From contig JBBRDK010000034.1 in NCBI GenBank assembly GCA_038203955.1, forward strand, positions 1 to 35,764: a DNA stretch of 35,764 bases, in the 5' to 3' direction. The translations under genes and the position numbers were made by a program. This stretch comes from JALYUA01 sp038203955. Lineage in GTDB: Bacteria; Acidobacteriota; Thermoanaerobaculia; UBA5066; Gp7-AA6. Below the pieces are notes generated by a model. The model did not search any database. It saw only the letters and a program-made list of their open reading frames with translations, and was not told where the DNA came from. Every line of letters begins with the position of its first letter. Position 1 is the stretch's first letter. Shown piece by piece: positions 23,923-31,740 of the stretch.

Positions 23923-25032
23923 AGAGGTTTTTTTTGCGGAGACGCGCAGGCGCGCCTTGCCCGCGTCCGCGACCCGCCCGACGATGCGCGCGGCCGGCGC
24001 GCCCGCCGCCCGGCATCGTTCCACGTACGACGCCGCGTCGGAAGCGGCGACGGACACCAGCAGCCCTCCGGAGGTCTGCGCGTCGCAGAGCAGCAGGAGG
24101 TCCTCGTCCGTGACACCGGGGCCGACCTCGGTCCGCGGACGCAGGTTCCGGAGATTGACCCGCGAACCGTCGGGAGCGATTCCGCGCGCGGCGAGGTCTC
24201 TCGCGCGCGCGAGGAGCGGAACCTCATCCACGAAGAACTCGCCCGTCACCCCCGACGCCTCCATCATTTCAAACGCGTGGCCCAGAAAGCCGTAGCCGGT
24301 GACGTCGGTCGCGGCATGAACCTCCAGGCCCTTCATCGCCTCCGCCGGGCCTCGGTTCAGCGCCGACATGACCGCGACGGCCTCGTCGAGACCGCCGTCC
24401 GCCAGAACCGGCCGGCGGAAGAAACGGGAGACGCTCGTCGCGCCGAGCGCATCCGCCCGCCCGGCGGAAATGGTGACGCCGACGCCCAGCGGCTTGGTCA
24501 GGACGAGCAGGTCTCCGGCCCGAGCCCGCGCGTTGGTCACGATGGCCGACTCGTCCGCGAGGCCGGTGACGCACAGCCCGTACAGGGGAATGTCGTGGTC
24601 GATCGAGTGCCCGCCTCCGATGACGGCGCCCGCTTCCGCCACCTTTTCCGCTCCGCCGCGCAGGATCGCCTCGAGGACCTCGGTCGGCAGCTCCCCGGTC
24701 GGGAAGGCGGCGAGGGCGAGGGCGAGCACCGGGCGCGCGCCCATCGCGTAGACGTCCGAGAGCGCGTTGGCCGCGGCAATCTGGCCGAAGATCCACGGAT
24801 CGTCCACGACCGGAGTGAAGAAGTCGACGGTTTGGACCATGACCTGGCCCGGGCCGATCCGATAGACGGCCGCGTCGTCGGCATGGCGGTTGCCCACCAG
24901 CAGATCGGGATCCGCTGGGGCGGGGAGCTTCGCGAGAAGCGCGGAAAGGTCGAACTGACCGATCTTGCAGGCTCAACCGGCGCTCGACGCGAACGTCGAG
25001 AGCGCGGGATGAACCGACGGGCGATGTGTCAC
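23920..25032 (-). CDS. selD: Selenophosphate synthetase, itself a selenoprotein (in-frame UGA = Sec20)
   Basis: A 370-residue reading frame if the TGA at 24975-24973 is read as selenocysteine. It starts at GTG 25032 and reads THRPSVHPALSTFASSAG-U-ACKIGQFDLS, matching the SelD active-site motif G-(C/U)-x-C-K, where the first position is Cys or Sec. Downstream are NRHADDAAVYRI, VQTVDFFTPVVDDPW, GGGHSIDHDIPLYG, ATDVTGYGFLGHAFEM and CDAQTSGGLLVS, all SelD signatures. SelD makes selenophosphate from selenide and ATP for Sec-tRNA and selenouridine synthesis. Ordinary gene callers would start it at ATG 24897 and lose the active site. It lies upstream of the DUF2007-kinase pair on the same strand. 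Confidence 0.93.
24946..24975 (-). promoter_or_regulatory. Candidate bacterial SECIS element of selD
   Basis: After the UGA (24975-24973) and 12 intervening nt the mRNA can form GGUC-AGUUC-GACC (24960-24948), extended across a bulge by AAG (24966-24964) with CUU (24948-24946 region). The apical loop lies 17-21 nt after the UGA, within the spacing expected for SelB-dependent bacterial SECIS hairpins. Bases in the stem are constrained by the coding sequence, so folding alone is not proof. Confidence 0.55.
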
Positions 25033-25038
25033 GGTTCG

Positions 25039-25044
25039 ATTATA
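25039..25044 (-). promoter_or_regulatory. Perfect -10 box immediately before selD
   Basis: TATAAT on the minus strand at 25044-25039. The predicted +1 coincides with the first base of the GTG at 25032, so the transcript would be leaderless. No good -35 box is visible. Confidence 0.5.
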
Positions 25045-25187
25045 TGGAGCGAGCCGGGACGTACAGGTGGGGACCCGGACGTTCGCAAGGGGTTCACGCG
25101 ATTTGCGGGCGCCGCTCGGGATTACCGCTCAGTCACGACATCGCTTCCTTTGGGCATATTCGGGCGCAACGCGCGGGCGCCGCCGGG

Positions 25188-25388
25188 CTAGCGGAATCGG
25201 CGCTTGGCCTCGTCCACCGCGGTCGCGACGCCGAGGCTCGCCGCGGCTGAGAGCAGCTGCCGGGCGTGGTGGCGCCCCAGGTAGATCCCTGCCGCAAAAG
25301 CGGCGCACACCGCCAGCAGGGGCTGGTCGCGGATCACGCGTTTCCAGTCTGAAGGAAGGGCTCGTTCGATCGGTTCGACACGCGTCAT
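25188..25388 (-). CDS. Small single-pass membrane protein, YqjD/DUF883-like
   Basis: 66 residues. After about 25 polar residues comes VIRDQPLLAVCAAFAAGIYLG, a Gly/Ala-rich transmembrane helix preceded by the RxxPxxA pattern seen in ElaB/YqjD proteins, then a basic C-terminus (DEAKRRFR). Start ATG 25388 is preceded by GGTGG; an earlier in-frame ATG at 25433 lies in the terminator hairpin. It is downstream of, and related in layout to, the 25.46-25.75 kb protein. Function unknown; E. coli relatives tether ribosomes to the membrane in stationary phase. Confidence 0.65.
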   Translation of the reverse strand: MTRVEPIERALPSDWKRVIRDQPLLAVCAAFAAGIYLGRHHARQLLSAAASLGVATAVDEAKRRFR

Positions 25389-25405
25389 GAGACCACCCGA
25401 ATATT

Positions 25406-25440
25406 GGAAAAGGCGGGGGCGCGCGGCGTTCACCCCGCCT
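25406..25440 (-). terminator. Rho-independent terminator/attenuator after the DUF883 gene
   Basis: On the minus strand AGGCGGGG, 13-nt loop, CCCCCGCCT, then TTTTCC. It sits between the two YqjD-like genes and probably reduces transcription into the second. Confidence 0.6.
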
Positions 25441-25463
25441 CACCCCGCCTGCCCGTCCGTCGA

Positions 25464-25751
25464 TCAGTCGTCGCCGCGGAGCAGGAACCCGAACAGGAGC
25501 CCGACGCCGAGCGAGACGGCGATGGAGGTGCCCGGATTCTCACGAATGTACTTGCGGGCATCCGTCCAGAGGTATCCGTAGTCCTTCTCGAGACGCTTGC
25601 TGGTCGACTTCACATTCTTGCGGAAATCCTCGCCCGCATCGCCGAACTGGTCGCGAGCGCGGCTGTACGAGTCGCCGAGGACCTCTTTCGTCTGGTCGAT
25701 TTTTTCTTCCACGAAGTCCCGGGCGCGGTCAAACGGTGTGTCTTTGGCCAT
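25464..25751 (-). CDS. DUF883/YqjD/ElaB-family membrane-anchored protein
   Basis: 95 residues. An amphipathic, charged helical part (DRARDFVEEKIDQTKEVLGD, KSTSKRLEKDYGYLWTDARK) precedes the family C-terminus, YIRENPGTSIAVSLGVGLLFGFLLRG. This is a Gly-zipper transmembrane helix introduced by the ENPxxSxxxxxGxGxLxG motif of YqjD/ElaB. A near-perfect Shine-Dalgarno, AGGAGGTGA, lies just before the ATG at 25751. TATGAT at 25783-25778 may be its -10 box. Stress-linked in enterobacteria; the role here is unknown. Confidence 0.85.
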   Translation of the reverse strand: MAKDTPFDRARDFVEEKIDQTKEVLGDSYSRARDQFGDAGEDFRKNVKSTSKRLEKDYGYLWTDARKYIRENPGTSIAVSLGVGLLFGFLLRGDD

Positions 25752-25892
25752 TCCTCACCTCCTAAAAGCGAATTTCGATCATATACCCTAGGGGCCGTGA
25801 CGCTCTCCTGCAAATCCCCCGCCGTTTTCCGCGGCCGCGGGCCGTCGCGGAGAGGCGGAACGAGCCCGCGCCTGCGGGCCGACTGAGCTCCC

Positions 25893-27134
25893 GTGCCGCG
25901 CCACTTGACCGCCCTGGAGCGCGCGCGGGAACGGTGGCCGCGGCTCCCCGACCGTCTCGTGAGCACCGCCGTCCTGGTGAAGGAGACGGCGGGAGAAACG
26001 GTCCGGGGATTCCGCGCGGACCGCGGCGCGGACCTGGCGAGCTCCCTCGCGTTCGCCACCCTGCTGACGGCGGTGCCGCTGCTGGCGACGTTCTCCCTCG
26101 TTCTCGCGACGTTCTTCCGGGAAAACGTGACCGGGATCCTGGACGCCGTCAACGCGATCCTCCCGTACCACACGGCGCGCGTGACGGCGAGCCTGCGCGA
26201 GTTCGTCTCGGAATCCACGACGATCTCCGGTATCGGGCTCGTGATCCTCGTGCTCGCCTCCCTGCGGCTCATCTCGACGATCGAGCGCATCGTGAACGCC
26301 GTGTGGGGAGCCCCGAGCCGGCGAGACTGGCTGTCGCGGATCGCGCTGTATCTCGTGATCCTGTTCGCCCTGACCCTTCTGTTCGGAGGGTTCGGCCTGG
26401 GGATCCAGATGCTCCGCACGGCGCGCGCCGGCACGTCCCCCGCCGGCAGTCTCGCGGTCTGGTTCTTTCCGTTTGCGATCGAGGTCGCGGGTCTGACGCT
26501 CCTCTACCGATTCCTTCCGAACGCACTCGTGCGCTGGTCCTCCGCCACGATCGCGGGAATCACCGGCGGCGTCCTTCTGGAGATCCTGCGGGCGATCTTC
26601 GGGGTCTACGTCCGGGCCCTCTCGCGGGTCAACCTGATCACGGGCTCGCTCACGTTCATCCTGCTGTCTCTCATCTCGGTCTTTCTGGTCTGGGTGGTGA
26701 TCCTGATCGGTGTCGAGCTGACGCACGTCCTCCAGACGCATTCCGCGAAGAAGCGGTCGATCGGTGGAATCCGCGCCGGCCGGGCCGAGAACGCCATCCG
26801 CATGCTCTTGAGATTGTCCGCGGGCGGCGTTCACGGCATCGACGCGCTCTACCGCGAACAGGAGGCGACCTCGCACGAGGCCGAACAGATCCTGGAATGT
26901 CTCAAGGAGAACGGGCTCGTCCGGTCGCAGGGGTCGCGCGCCTACAGCCTGGCCGTCTCACCGGAGAACCTCACGGTGGCCCAGATCGTCGATGCCGTCT
27001 CGCCGAATCTCTACGCGATCTCCCCGGAGGAGCAGGACAGTGTCGTGACGATCCTGGAACCCATCTTCGAGCGCCTCGACGCGGAGAGGCGATCGCTGCT
27101 GTCGGCGACGCTCGCGGACCTGAAGGCGGGGTGA
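25893..27134 (+). CDS. YihY/BrkB-family inner-membrane protein
   Basis: 413 residues. About six hydrophobic segments are visible, including LAFATLLTAVPLLATFSLVL, ISGIGLVILVLASLRLI, IALYLVILFALTLLFGGFGL, LAVWFFPFAIEVAGLTLLY and LTFILLSLISVFLVWVVILIG. The family stretch YYALxTxxPL of YihY is represented by LAFATLLTAVPL. After the membrane part, a cytoplasmic C-terminal region (about 290-413) resembles a winged helix (ATSHEAEQILECLKENGLV). This is commonly seen in longer members that were once misnamed ribonuclease BN. Transport role is unproven. Start GTG 25893; it diverges from the DUF883 gene and runs towards glpD. Confidence 0.88.
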   Translation: MPRHLTALERARERWPRLPDRLVSTAVLVKETAGETVRGFRADRGADLASSLAFATLLTAVPLLATFSLVLATFFRENVTGILDAVNAILPYHTARVTASLREFVSESTTISGIGLVILVLASLRLISTIERIVNAVWGAPSRRDWLSRIALYLVILFALTLLFGGFGLGIQMLRTARAGTSPAGSLAVWFFPFAIEVAGLTLLYRFLPNALVRWSSATIAGITGGVLLEILRAIFGVYVRALSRVNLITGSLTFILLSLISVFLVWVVILIGVELTHVLQTHSAKKRSIGGIRAGRAENAIRMLLRLSAGGVHGIDALYREQEATSHEAEQILECLKENGLVRSQGSRAYSLAVSPENLTVAQIVDAVSPNLYAISPEEQDSVVTILEPIFERLDAERRSLLSATLADLKAG

Positions 27135-27142
27135 GAAGTCGG

Positions 27143-27170
27143 CAATCGGGAAACGGGAAAGGGGAAACGA
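27143..27170. repeat. Heptamer array (GAAACGG-like)x4 between yihY and glpD stops
   Basis: CAATCGG, GAAACGG, GAAAGGG, GAAACGA in the 44-bp gap between the convergent genes. The unit is nearly the same as that after the PhzF gene. Confidence 0.85.
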
Positions 27171-27178
27171 AGGGTCGC

Positions 27179-28846
27179 CTATTCCGCGAAGGCGCGGCGG
27201 GATTTCTCGACCTCTCGGAGATATCCGTCGCGTGAGCCGCTCGCCGCGTCTTCCGACCAATCCAGCTCTTTTCGCAGGAGCTCCTGGACGCGGGGCAAGG
27301 CGGCGACGCCCTGGTCCGCGGCCTGCCAGAAGACGTGTGTGCGGCGGATGAGGACGTCCGCGGCGCTGCGGGCGTCTTCGCATCGGGCGGCGAACACCAC
27401 CTCCGCCTCGATGTCCGGAAGGCCGGCGGCGAGCGATCCCGAGAGGCTGCCTTCCGAGACGACCGAGAGCACACCGGCCGACCGGGTTCCATAGCGCCGG
27501 GCGAGGTGTCGCGCCGTTTCCTCCGAGATCGGGGCGCCCTGCCCGTCCCGCGCGAATCGCTCGACGAACGCCTCCATCGCGCCCTCGGGAGCGCCCGGAA
27601 ACATCCGATCGGCGGTCGCGCTCTTCCCGCATCGGACCCCGAGGCCCCTCAGCTGGGACGCGACCGCGTCGCCCGCACGGCGGCCCATCCTCCGGTGCGT
27701 CGTCAACTTTCCCCCCGTGACGACGATGCGGCCGGGAGAGACGTCGAGCGACTCCTCCCGGCTGGTGGACGCGACGTCCTTTCCCGCCTCGAAGCGCAGC
27801 GGACGCAGGCCCGCGAAGGACGCGATGATGTCCGCGCGCCGCGGCGCGCTCGATGGAAAGGCCTCCCGGGCGCGCGCGAGCAGGTAGTCCACCTCCGCGG
27901 GCTCGGGCCCGACACCGTCGACCGGCCCGCGGTAATCGGCGTCGGTCGTGCCGATGAGCGTGACGGGTCCGCTCGGGATCACGAAGACGAGCCTCCCCCG
28001 CTCCGCCGGAATGGCCACGGCCCGGCGGACCGGAAGGACCGCGAACGGCACAGTGATGTGAGCTCCCTTGGAGAGCCGCACGGTCGGAGCGGCTGCGGGA
28101 TCCTCCGCGCGGCGCAGGGCATCGGTCCACGGCCCGGCGGCCTCCACCGTGACACGCGCCTGAATCCGGAGCTCCCGGCCGGTCTCGAGATCCCGGGCGG
28201 CCGCCCCCTCGACGCGCCGGCCGGCGCCGGACCGCAGCAAAGATCCGACGGACACGCGGGAGACCGCGACGGCGCCAAGGGCCGAAGCGTCGAGCACGTT
28301 CTCGAGGGTGAGGCGGGCGTCGTCGGTCGAGGCGTCCGAGTAGAACGCGCCCCCGGCGAGGTCCGATCCGGCGAGCAGCGGCTCGGCCTCGACGGCGGCC
28401 CGGGCGGAGAGGCCGCGGTGCCGCCGGCCGCGGCCCAGCGCCAGAAGATCGTAGAGGGTCAGCCCGGCGGTGAGACTCCGCGGAGAGACCCATCGGCCGC
28501 GCAGGATCGCGAAGACGAAGTCGAGTGGCGACACGAGATGCGGCGCTAGTCGCAGGAGGCGCGCGCGCTCGGCGAGCGACTGAAAGACCAGGAGCAGGTC
28601 CCCCTTCGCCAGATACCGCAGGCCGCCGTGTACGAGCTTCGAGGAGCGCCAGGAGGTCCCGGACGCCCAGTCCTCCCGCTCTACGAGCGCGACCGCAAGC
28701 CCTCGCGAGGCGAGATCGCGCGCGGTCGCCGCGCCGGTGATCCCCCCTCCGACGACGAGCGCGTCGAACGTCCGCGACTCGAGCGCCGAGAGTCGCGACG
28801 CCCGCGGAGGAAGAGGGGCGCCCGCGCGAACGTCGTCGGCCGTCAC
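27179..28846 (-). CDS. glpD: FAD-dependent glycerol-3-phosphate dehydrogenase
   Basis: 555 residues. N-terminal FAD-binding DALVVGGGITGAATARDLASRG, then GTSWRSSKLVHGGLRYL, which is the GlpD/GlpA signature, ASTDDARLTLENVLDA, GTTDADYRGPVD and FAGLRPL. The C-terminal all-helical domain (about 400-530) is present. It oxidises sn-glycerol 3-phosphate to dihydroxyacetone phosphate and passes electrons to quinone at the inner membrane. Start GTG 28846. No glpF, glpK or glpR neighbour is seen, so it stands alone here; with the upstream lipase-porin pair it fits use of lipid-derived glycerol, an inference. Confidence 0.94.
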   Translation of the reverse strand: MTADDVRAGAPLPPRASRLSALESRTFDALVVGGGITGAATARDLASRGLAVALVEREDWASGTSWRSSKLVHGGLRYLAKGDLLLVFQSLAERARLLRLAPHLVSPLDFVFAILRGRWVSPRSLTAGLTLYDLLALGRGRRHRGLSARAAVEAEPLLAGSDLAGGAFYSDASTDDARLTLENVLDASALGAVAVSRVSVGSLLRSGAGRRVEGAAARDLETGRELRIQARVTVEAAGPWTDALRRAEDPAAAPTVRLSKGAHITVPFAVLPVRRAVAIPAERGRLVFVIPSGPVTLIGTTDADYRGPVDGVGPEPAEVDYLLARAREAFPSSAPRRADIIASFAGLRPLRFEAGKDVASTSREESLDVSPGRIVVTGGKLTTHRRMGRRAGDAVASQLRGLGVRCGKSATADRMFPGAPEGAMEAFVERFARDGQGAPISEETARHLARRYGTRSAGVLSVVSEGSLSGSLAAGLPDIEAEVVFAARCEDARSAADVLIRRTHVFWQAADQGVAALPRVQELLRKELDWSEDAASGSRDGYLREVEKSRRAFAE

Positions 28847-28956
28847 GAGGGTGGCAGCTCGGAGGAATCGTCGACGGCGTGCTCCACGTCGCGAATCCTA
28901 TCGGGCAAAGCGAGCCAGCAGGCCGGCCGAGTCGCTTCCGGCGGACCGTCGCTTCG

Positions 28957-28965
28957 TGCTATCCT
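28957..28965 (+). promoter_or_regulatory. Extended -10 promoter of tRNA-Ala
   Basis: TGCTATCCT, an extended -10 box (TGnTATNNT), 21 nt before the mature tRNA 5' end. Confidence 0.45.
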
Positions 28966-28986
28966 CCGCGCCCTCTCCAACAGTGT

Positions 28987-29063
28987 GGGGCTGTAGCTCA
29001 GTTTGGGAGAGCGCCTGAATCGCACTCAGGAGGTCGTCGGTTCGATCCCGATCAGCTCCACCA
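28987..29063 (+). tRNA. tRNA-Ala (anticodon CGC), CCA encoded
   Basis: 77 nt. Acceptor GGGGCTG pairs with CAGCTCC including the G3:U70 alanine identity pair. D arm GCTC/GAGC, anticodon stem CCTGA/TCAGG with loop ATCGCAC (anticodon CGC), T arm GTCGG-TTCGATC-CCGAT, discriminator A and encoded CCA. It marks the left edge of the accessory island. Confidence 0.97.
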
Positions 29064-29222
29064 AGTTAGCTCTCGCCCCAGAATCAGGGTAACGCAAACG
29101 GTCATGCAGGCGGGACGGCACTCGGTTGGACATCAGTTGACCGTGTCGAAGCGTGATACTTCAGCAAGAATGCAAGGCTTGCCCGCAACGCCCCCGGCGC
29201 GTAGGCTCACGCGAAGGCGATC
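29064..29222. other. Gap between tRNA-Ala and the methyltransferase
   Basis: 159 bp of lower GC. No C-protein gene, no recognisable C-box and no integrase is present. A TTGACC at about 29,138 lacks a well-spaced -10 box. Confidence 0.5.
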
Positions 29223-30212
29223 GTGAGAAACACCAAAGCAGCATCCGGCGCGCGCGAAGCAGTTATCCCGAGAACCAGAATCATCCAGCCGCCGCAGTCT
29301 TCCCTCTTCCCGCCCCGCGTCGCGCACCCAGCGAAGCTCCTGGGAGGAAAACCCTCCTATCGAACGCAGTTGGGCGCGATGTTCGAAGGCGATGCTCTTC
29401 GTCTACTTGCGAAGCTTCCCGATAGAACGGTCGATCTCGTTGTGACGTCGCCACCGTACGCCCTCCACTTCAAGAAGGAATACGGCAACGTCGACAAGTC
29501 GAAGTACGTGGAGTGGCTACGTCCGTTTGGACGCGAGATCCTCCGGGTGCTCAAGCCTGAGGGCAGTTTCGTCCTCAATATCGGCGGCAGCTACAACGCC
29601 GGCGCTCCAACGAGGTCGCTTTACCAGTTCCGGGCTCTCCTGATGCTCTGCGACGATCTCGGCTTTCACCTGGCGCAGGAGTACTTCTGGTACAACCCGG
29701 CAAAGCTCCCGAGCCCTGCTGAGTGGGTAAACGTTCGGCGTGTGCGGCTCAAGGACTCCGTCGAGTATGTTTGGTGGCTCTCCAAAACGACCAATCCGAA
29801 GGCGGACAACCGCAAGGTCCTCGTGGACTACAGCCAGGACATGAAGCGGCTTCTTCAACGTGGGTATCGAGCCAAGGAGAGACCGAGCGGTCATCGGATC
29901 ACGGAGAAGTTTACGGACCGCGGCGGCTCGATCCCCTCAAACATCCTGGAGCGAGGAAACAACGAGAGCAACTCCGAGTACATCCGGCGTTGCGAGGAGA
30001 ACGGGCAGAAGCCTCACCCTGCCCGGTTCCCCTCGGCGCTGCCAGAGTTCTTTATCAAGTTCGTGACTGATGTCGGAGACCTTGTGGTCGACCCGTTCGC
30101 CGGGAGCAACACGACCGGGGCGATCGCCGAGAAGTTCGAGCGCAGATGGCTGTCTTTTGAAATCGAGTCCCGATACGTGGAGAACTCCCGCGTGCGCTTC
30201 GGTAGAGCCTGA
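29223..30212 (+). CDS. PvuII-like DNA N4-cytosine methyltransferase
   Basis: 329 residues. Beta-class order of motifs: catalytic TSPPY (75-79) first, AdoMet-binding DPFAGSNTTG (about 290) last. Many stretches resemble M.PvuII: KEYGNVDKSKYVEWL, PAKLPSPAEWVNVRRVR, RPSGHRITEKF, GGSIPSNIL, HPARFPSALPEFFIKF. PvuII modifies CAGCTG at the inner cytosine; the target here may be the same or related but is not proven. Start GTG 29223 with GAAGG upstream; the ATG in GAMFEGD is internal to the conserved N-terminus. First gene of a two-gene restriction-modification operon; base composition is lower in GC than the flanking chromosome. Confidence 0.93.
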   Translation: MRNTKAASGAREAVIPRTRIIQPPQSSLFPPRVAHPAKLLGGKPSYRTQLGAMFEGDALRLLAKLPDRTVDLVVTSPPYALHFKKEYGNVDKSKYVEWLRPFGREILRVLKPEGSFVLNIGGSYNAGAPTRSLYQFRALLMLCDDLGFHLAQEYFWYNPAKLPSPAEWVNVRRVRLKDSVEYVWWLSKTTNPKADNRKVLVDYSQDMKRLLQRGYRAKERPSGHRITEKFTDRGGSIPSNILERGNNESNSEYIRRCEENGQKPHPARFPSALPEFFIKFVTDVGDLVVDPFAGSNTTGAIAEKFERRWLSFEIESRYVENSRVRFGRA

Positions 30213-30222
30213 AGGCACCTGA

Positions 30223-31227
30223 TTGCTGAAAACGCTCGACGATCTGCTCGACGTAGTCGAGAAACTCTACGAGGGTCAAAATCCACCAAAACCCTTCCTA
30301 CTTCTTCAGGCCGTCAGACGTTTGCGCAAGGGCGAGCCTGCGCGCGAAGTCGCTCGGGCGGCCAAATCGACGATGAAGAACATCGAGGCACTATCCTCCA
30401 GCGCCGACCCGGTCGCTCAAGTCTTCAAGACCGATCTCGCCGCAGCTGCCGCTCCAGAGAAGATGACCAAGGCCCGCGCCACGCTTGGGCAGCTTCTCCT
30501 TGGAGTGATAGCGGAGCGTGCCTTCGAAGAGATCTACAAAACGACAATGGGGACGAGCGAGCTGCGGCTTGAGGATTTTCGCGACTCACGTAATGAGACT
30601 GATTACCGCGTCCTGAACGGCAAGGGTCTCCCTGTCTTTCGGATCAACATCAAGTTCCACGGGACCCAGTTCCGCAACGCGATCGCCCTGGTGGGCTTGG
30701 ATCCAGCCGACTGTTTCGCTCTGGCCACGTACAAGATCTACCAGGCGCTTCAGAAGCAGGACAAGGAGGTTTTGCCCTACATCTTCGCGATCGTGGGCGT
30801 TGCCGACCTCACCGGTGTCCTTGTCGGTGAGGCATTCCCTGAAGAACTCGTTCATCTGAACTCCTTGATCCTCGGATCAAAAGTGTCCGGGAAGCGCGAC
30901 GTCGAAGACCGGATCGTGCTTTATCTGCTCGATCAGCCGCAATCAGAGTCAGTGCGCGCGACCGTCGGCGAGTTCACACGGAGGATCCGTGAGGCGGAGT
31001 GGCGAGTGATCTCGGCGCGGAAGGCCGACGACCTCCTCAGGAAAAAGCTTTTCGATCGAGTCTACGCGGTCCGTGTTCGAGCGTTTGCTCGAAACTACCG
31101 GAACGCGGAGCTCGACATGCACTTCTCTCTAAAGGGTGATCTAACCCGGCTGGAGGAGTTCCTGGACCTGCTCAAGACCCGAGGCCTTCACGGGTTAACT
31201 GCCCACCTGGAGCGAGGCCTCGTGTAA
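30223..31227 (+). CDS. Putative type II restriction endonuclease, partner of the PvuII-like methyltransferase
   Basis: 334 residues, starting at TTG 30223 with GAAGG upstream, 10 bp after the methyltransferase stop. I do not recognise the family by overall sequence. A PD-(D/E)xK-like core is visible: ERAFEEIY, then D127 in NETDYRV, and after 14 residues FRINIKFHG with N142-I-K144, where Asn stands in place of the usual acidic residue. It is twice the length of R.PvuII (about 157 aa) and does not look like it, so the nuclease half seems to have been swapped relative to the PvuII system. The function rests mainly on position. Confidence 0.65.
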   Translation: MLKTLDDLLDVVEKLYEGQNPPKPFLLLQAVRRLRKGEPAREVARAAKSTMKNIEALSSSADPVAQVFKTDLAAAAAPEKMTKARATLGQLLLGVIAERAFEEIYKTTMGTSELRLEDFRDSRNETDYRVLNGKGLPVFRINIKFHGTQFRNAIALVGLDPADCFALATYKIYQALQKQDKEVLPYIFAIVGVADLTGVLVGEAFPEELVHLNSLILGSKVSGKRDVEDRIVLYLLDQPQSESVRATVGEFTRRIREAEWRVISARKADDLLRKKLFDRVYAVRVRAFARNYRNAELDMHFSLKGDLTRLEEFLDLLKTRGLHGLTAHLERGLV

Positions 31228-31255
31228 GGCGCAGGCGCAAGCGAACGCCTGCGCC
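31228..31255 (+). terminator. Hairpin at the stop codon of the endonuclease gene
   Basis: Perfect 10-bp stem GGCGCAGGCG/CGCCTGCGCC with loop CAAGCGAA, beginning at the base after TAA. The tail GCGTTGCTTTG has only a weak T-run. Confidence 0.5.
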
Positions 31256-31276
31256 GCGTTGCTTTGTGCTCTGCGC

Positions 31277-31736
31277 CGCGCGGAGTTCCGGCGCCGGGTG
31301 ACCGGCGCCGGCTTGTACGTAATGCCGGTTACGTAAACCGCGAAGCGGCGGCTCCGGGGACCGGGTCAGGGGGCGGGTCCGATAACCGCGCGGTTATCGG
31401 GCAGCGGGCTTTGCATGCCGCGTGACGGTGGGAGGTCCGAGGAGCGACCCGCCGGCGCGCGGCGTGCACTCGCGGCCGTCTCGGTCGCCGGCTCGCAGCA
31501 GCGAGCGGGTGAGCCCCGGCCCCCGGAGCCGCTCGGCGCGGCGCTCTCACGAACTGGAGAGGCGGCGGCGGTGTTCGAGGGCTGGAGCGCGGCACGGCGC
31601 GTGCTCGTCGCTGCAGGCGCCGTGACGCGCGGAAATCGTGCCGAGGCCCGAGCCGGGGGTCGGATGCGGCGCGGGTGTTGCCCCGGCGCGCGAACGCGCG
31701 CCGGGATCAGCAAGGACCGTGACGCCGGAAGGTATG
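31277..31736 (+). repeat. Multi-hairpin island element, copy A
   Basis: About 460 bp without a credible gene. In order: CCGGCGCCGG-GTGA-CCGGCGCCGG (31288-31311), TACGTAA-6 nt-TTACGTA (31316-31335), the perfect palindrome CCGATAACCG/CGGTTATCGG (31379-31400), a 17-nt block GGCGCTCTCACGAACTG (31540-31556) and an end GTGACGCCGGAAGGTATG (from 31719). Copy B on the other strand has the same order and nearly the same spacing. Confidence 0.8.
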
Positions 31737-31740
31737 TTGC

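Noticed and set aside
31316..31335. XerCD dif site
   Set aside because: TACGTAA/TTACGTA arms do not match the dif consensus and there are two diverged copies.
31316..31400. Integron attC site
   Set aside because: Position after a stop codon and hairpins recall attC, but the core sites RYYYAAC and GTTRRRY are not present and no integrase is seen.
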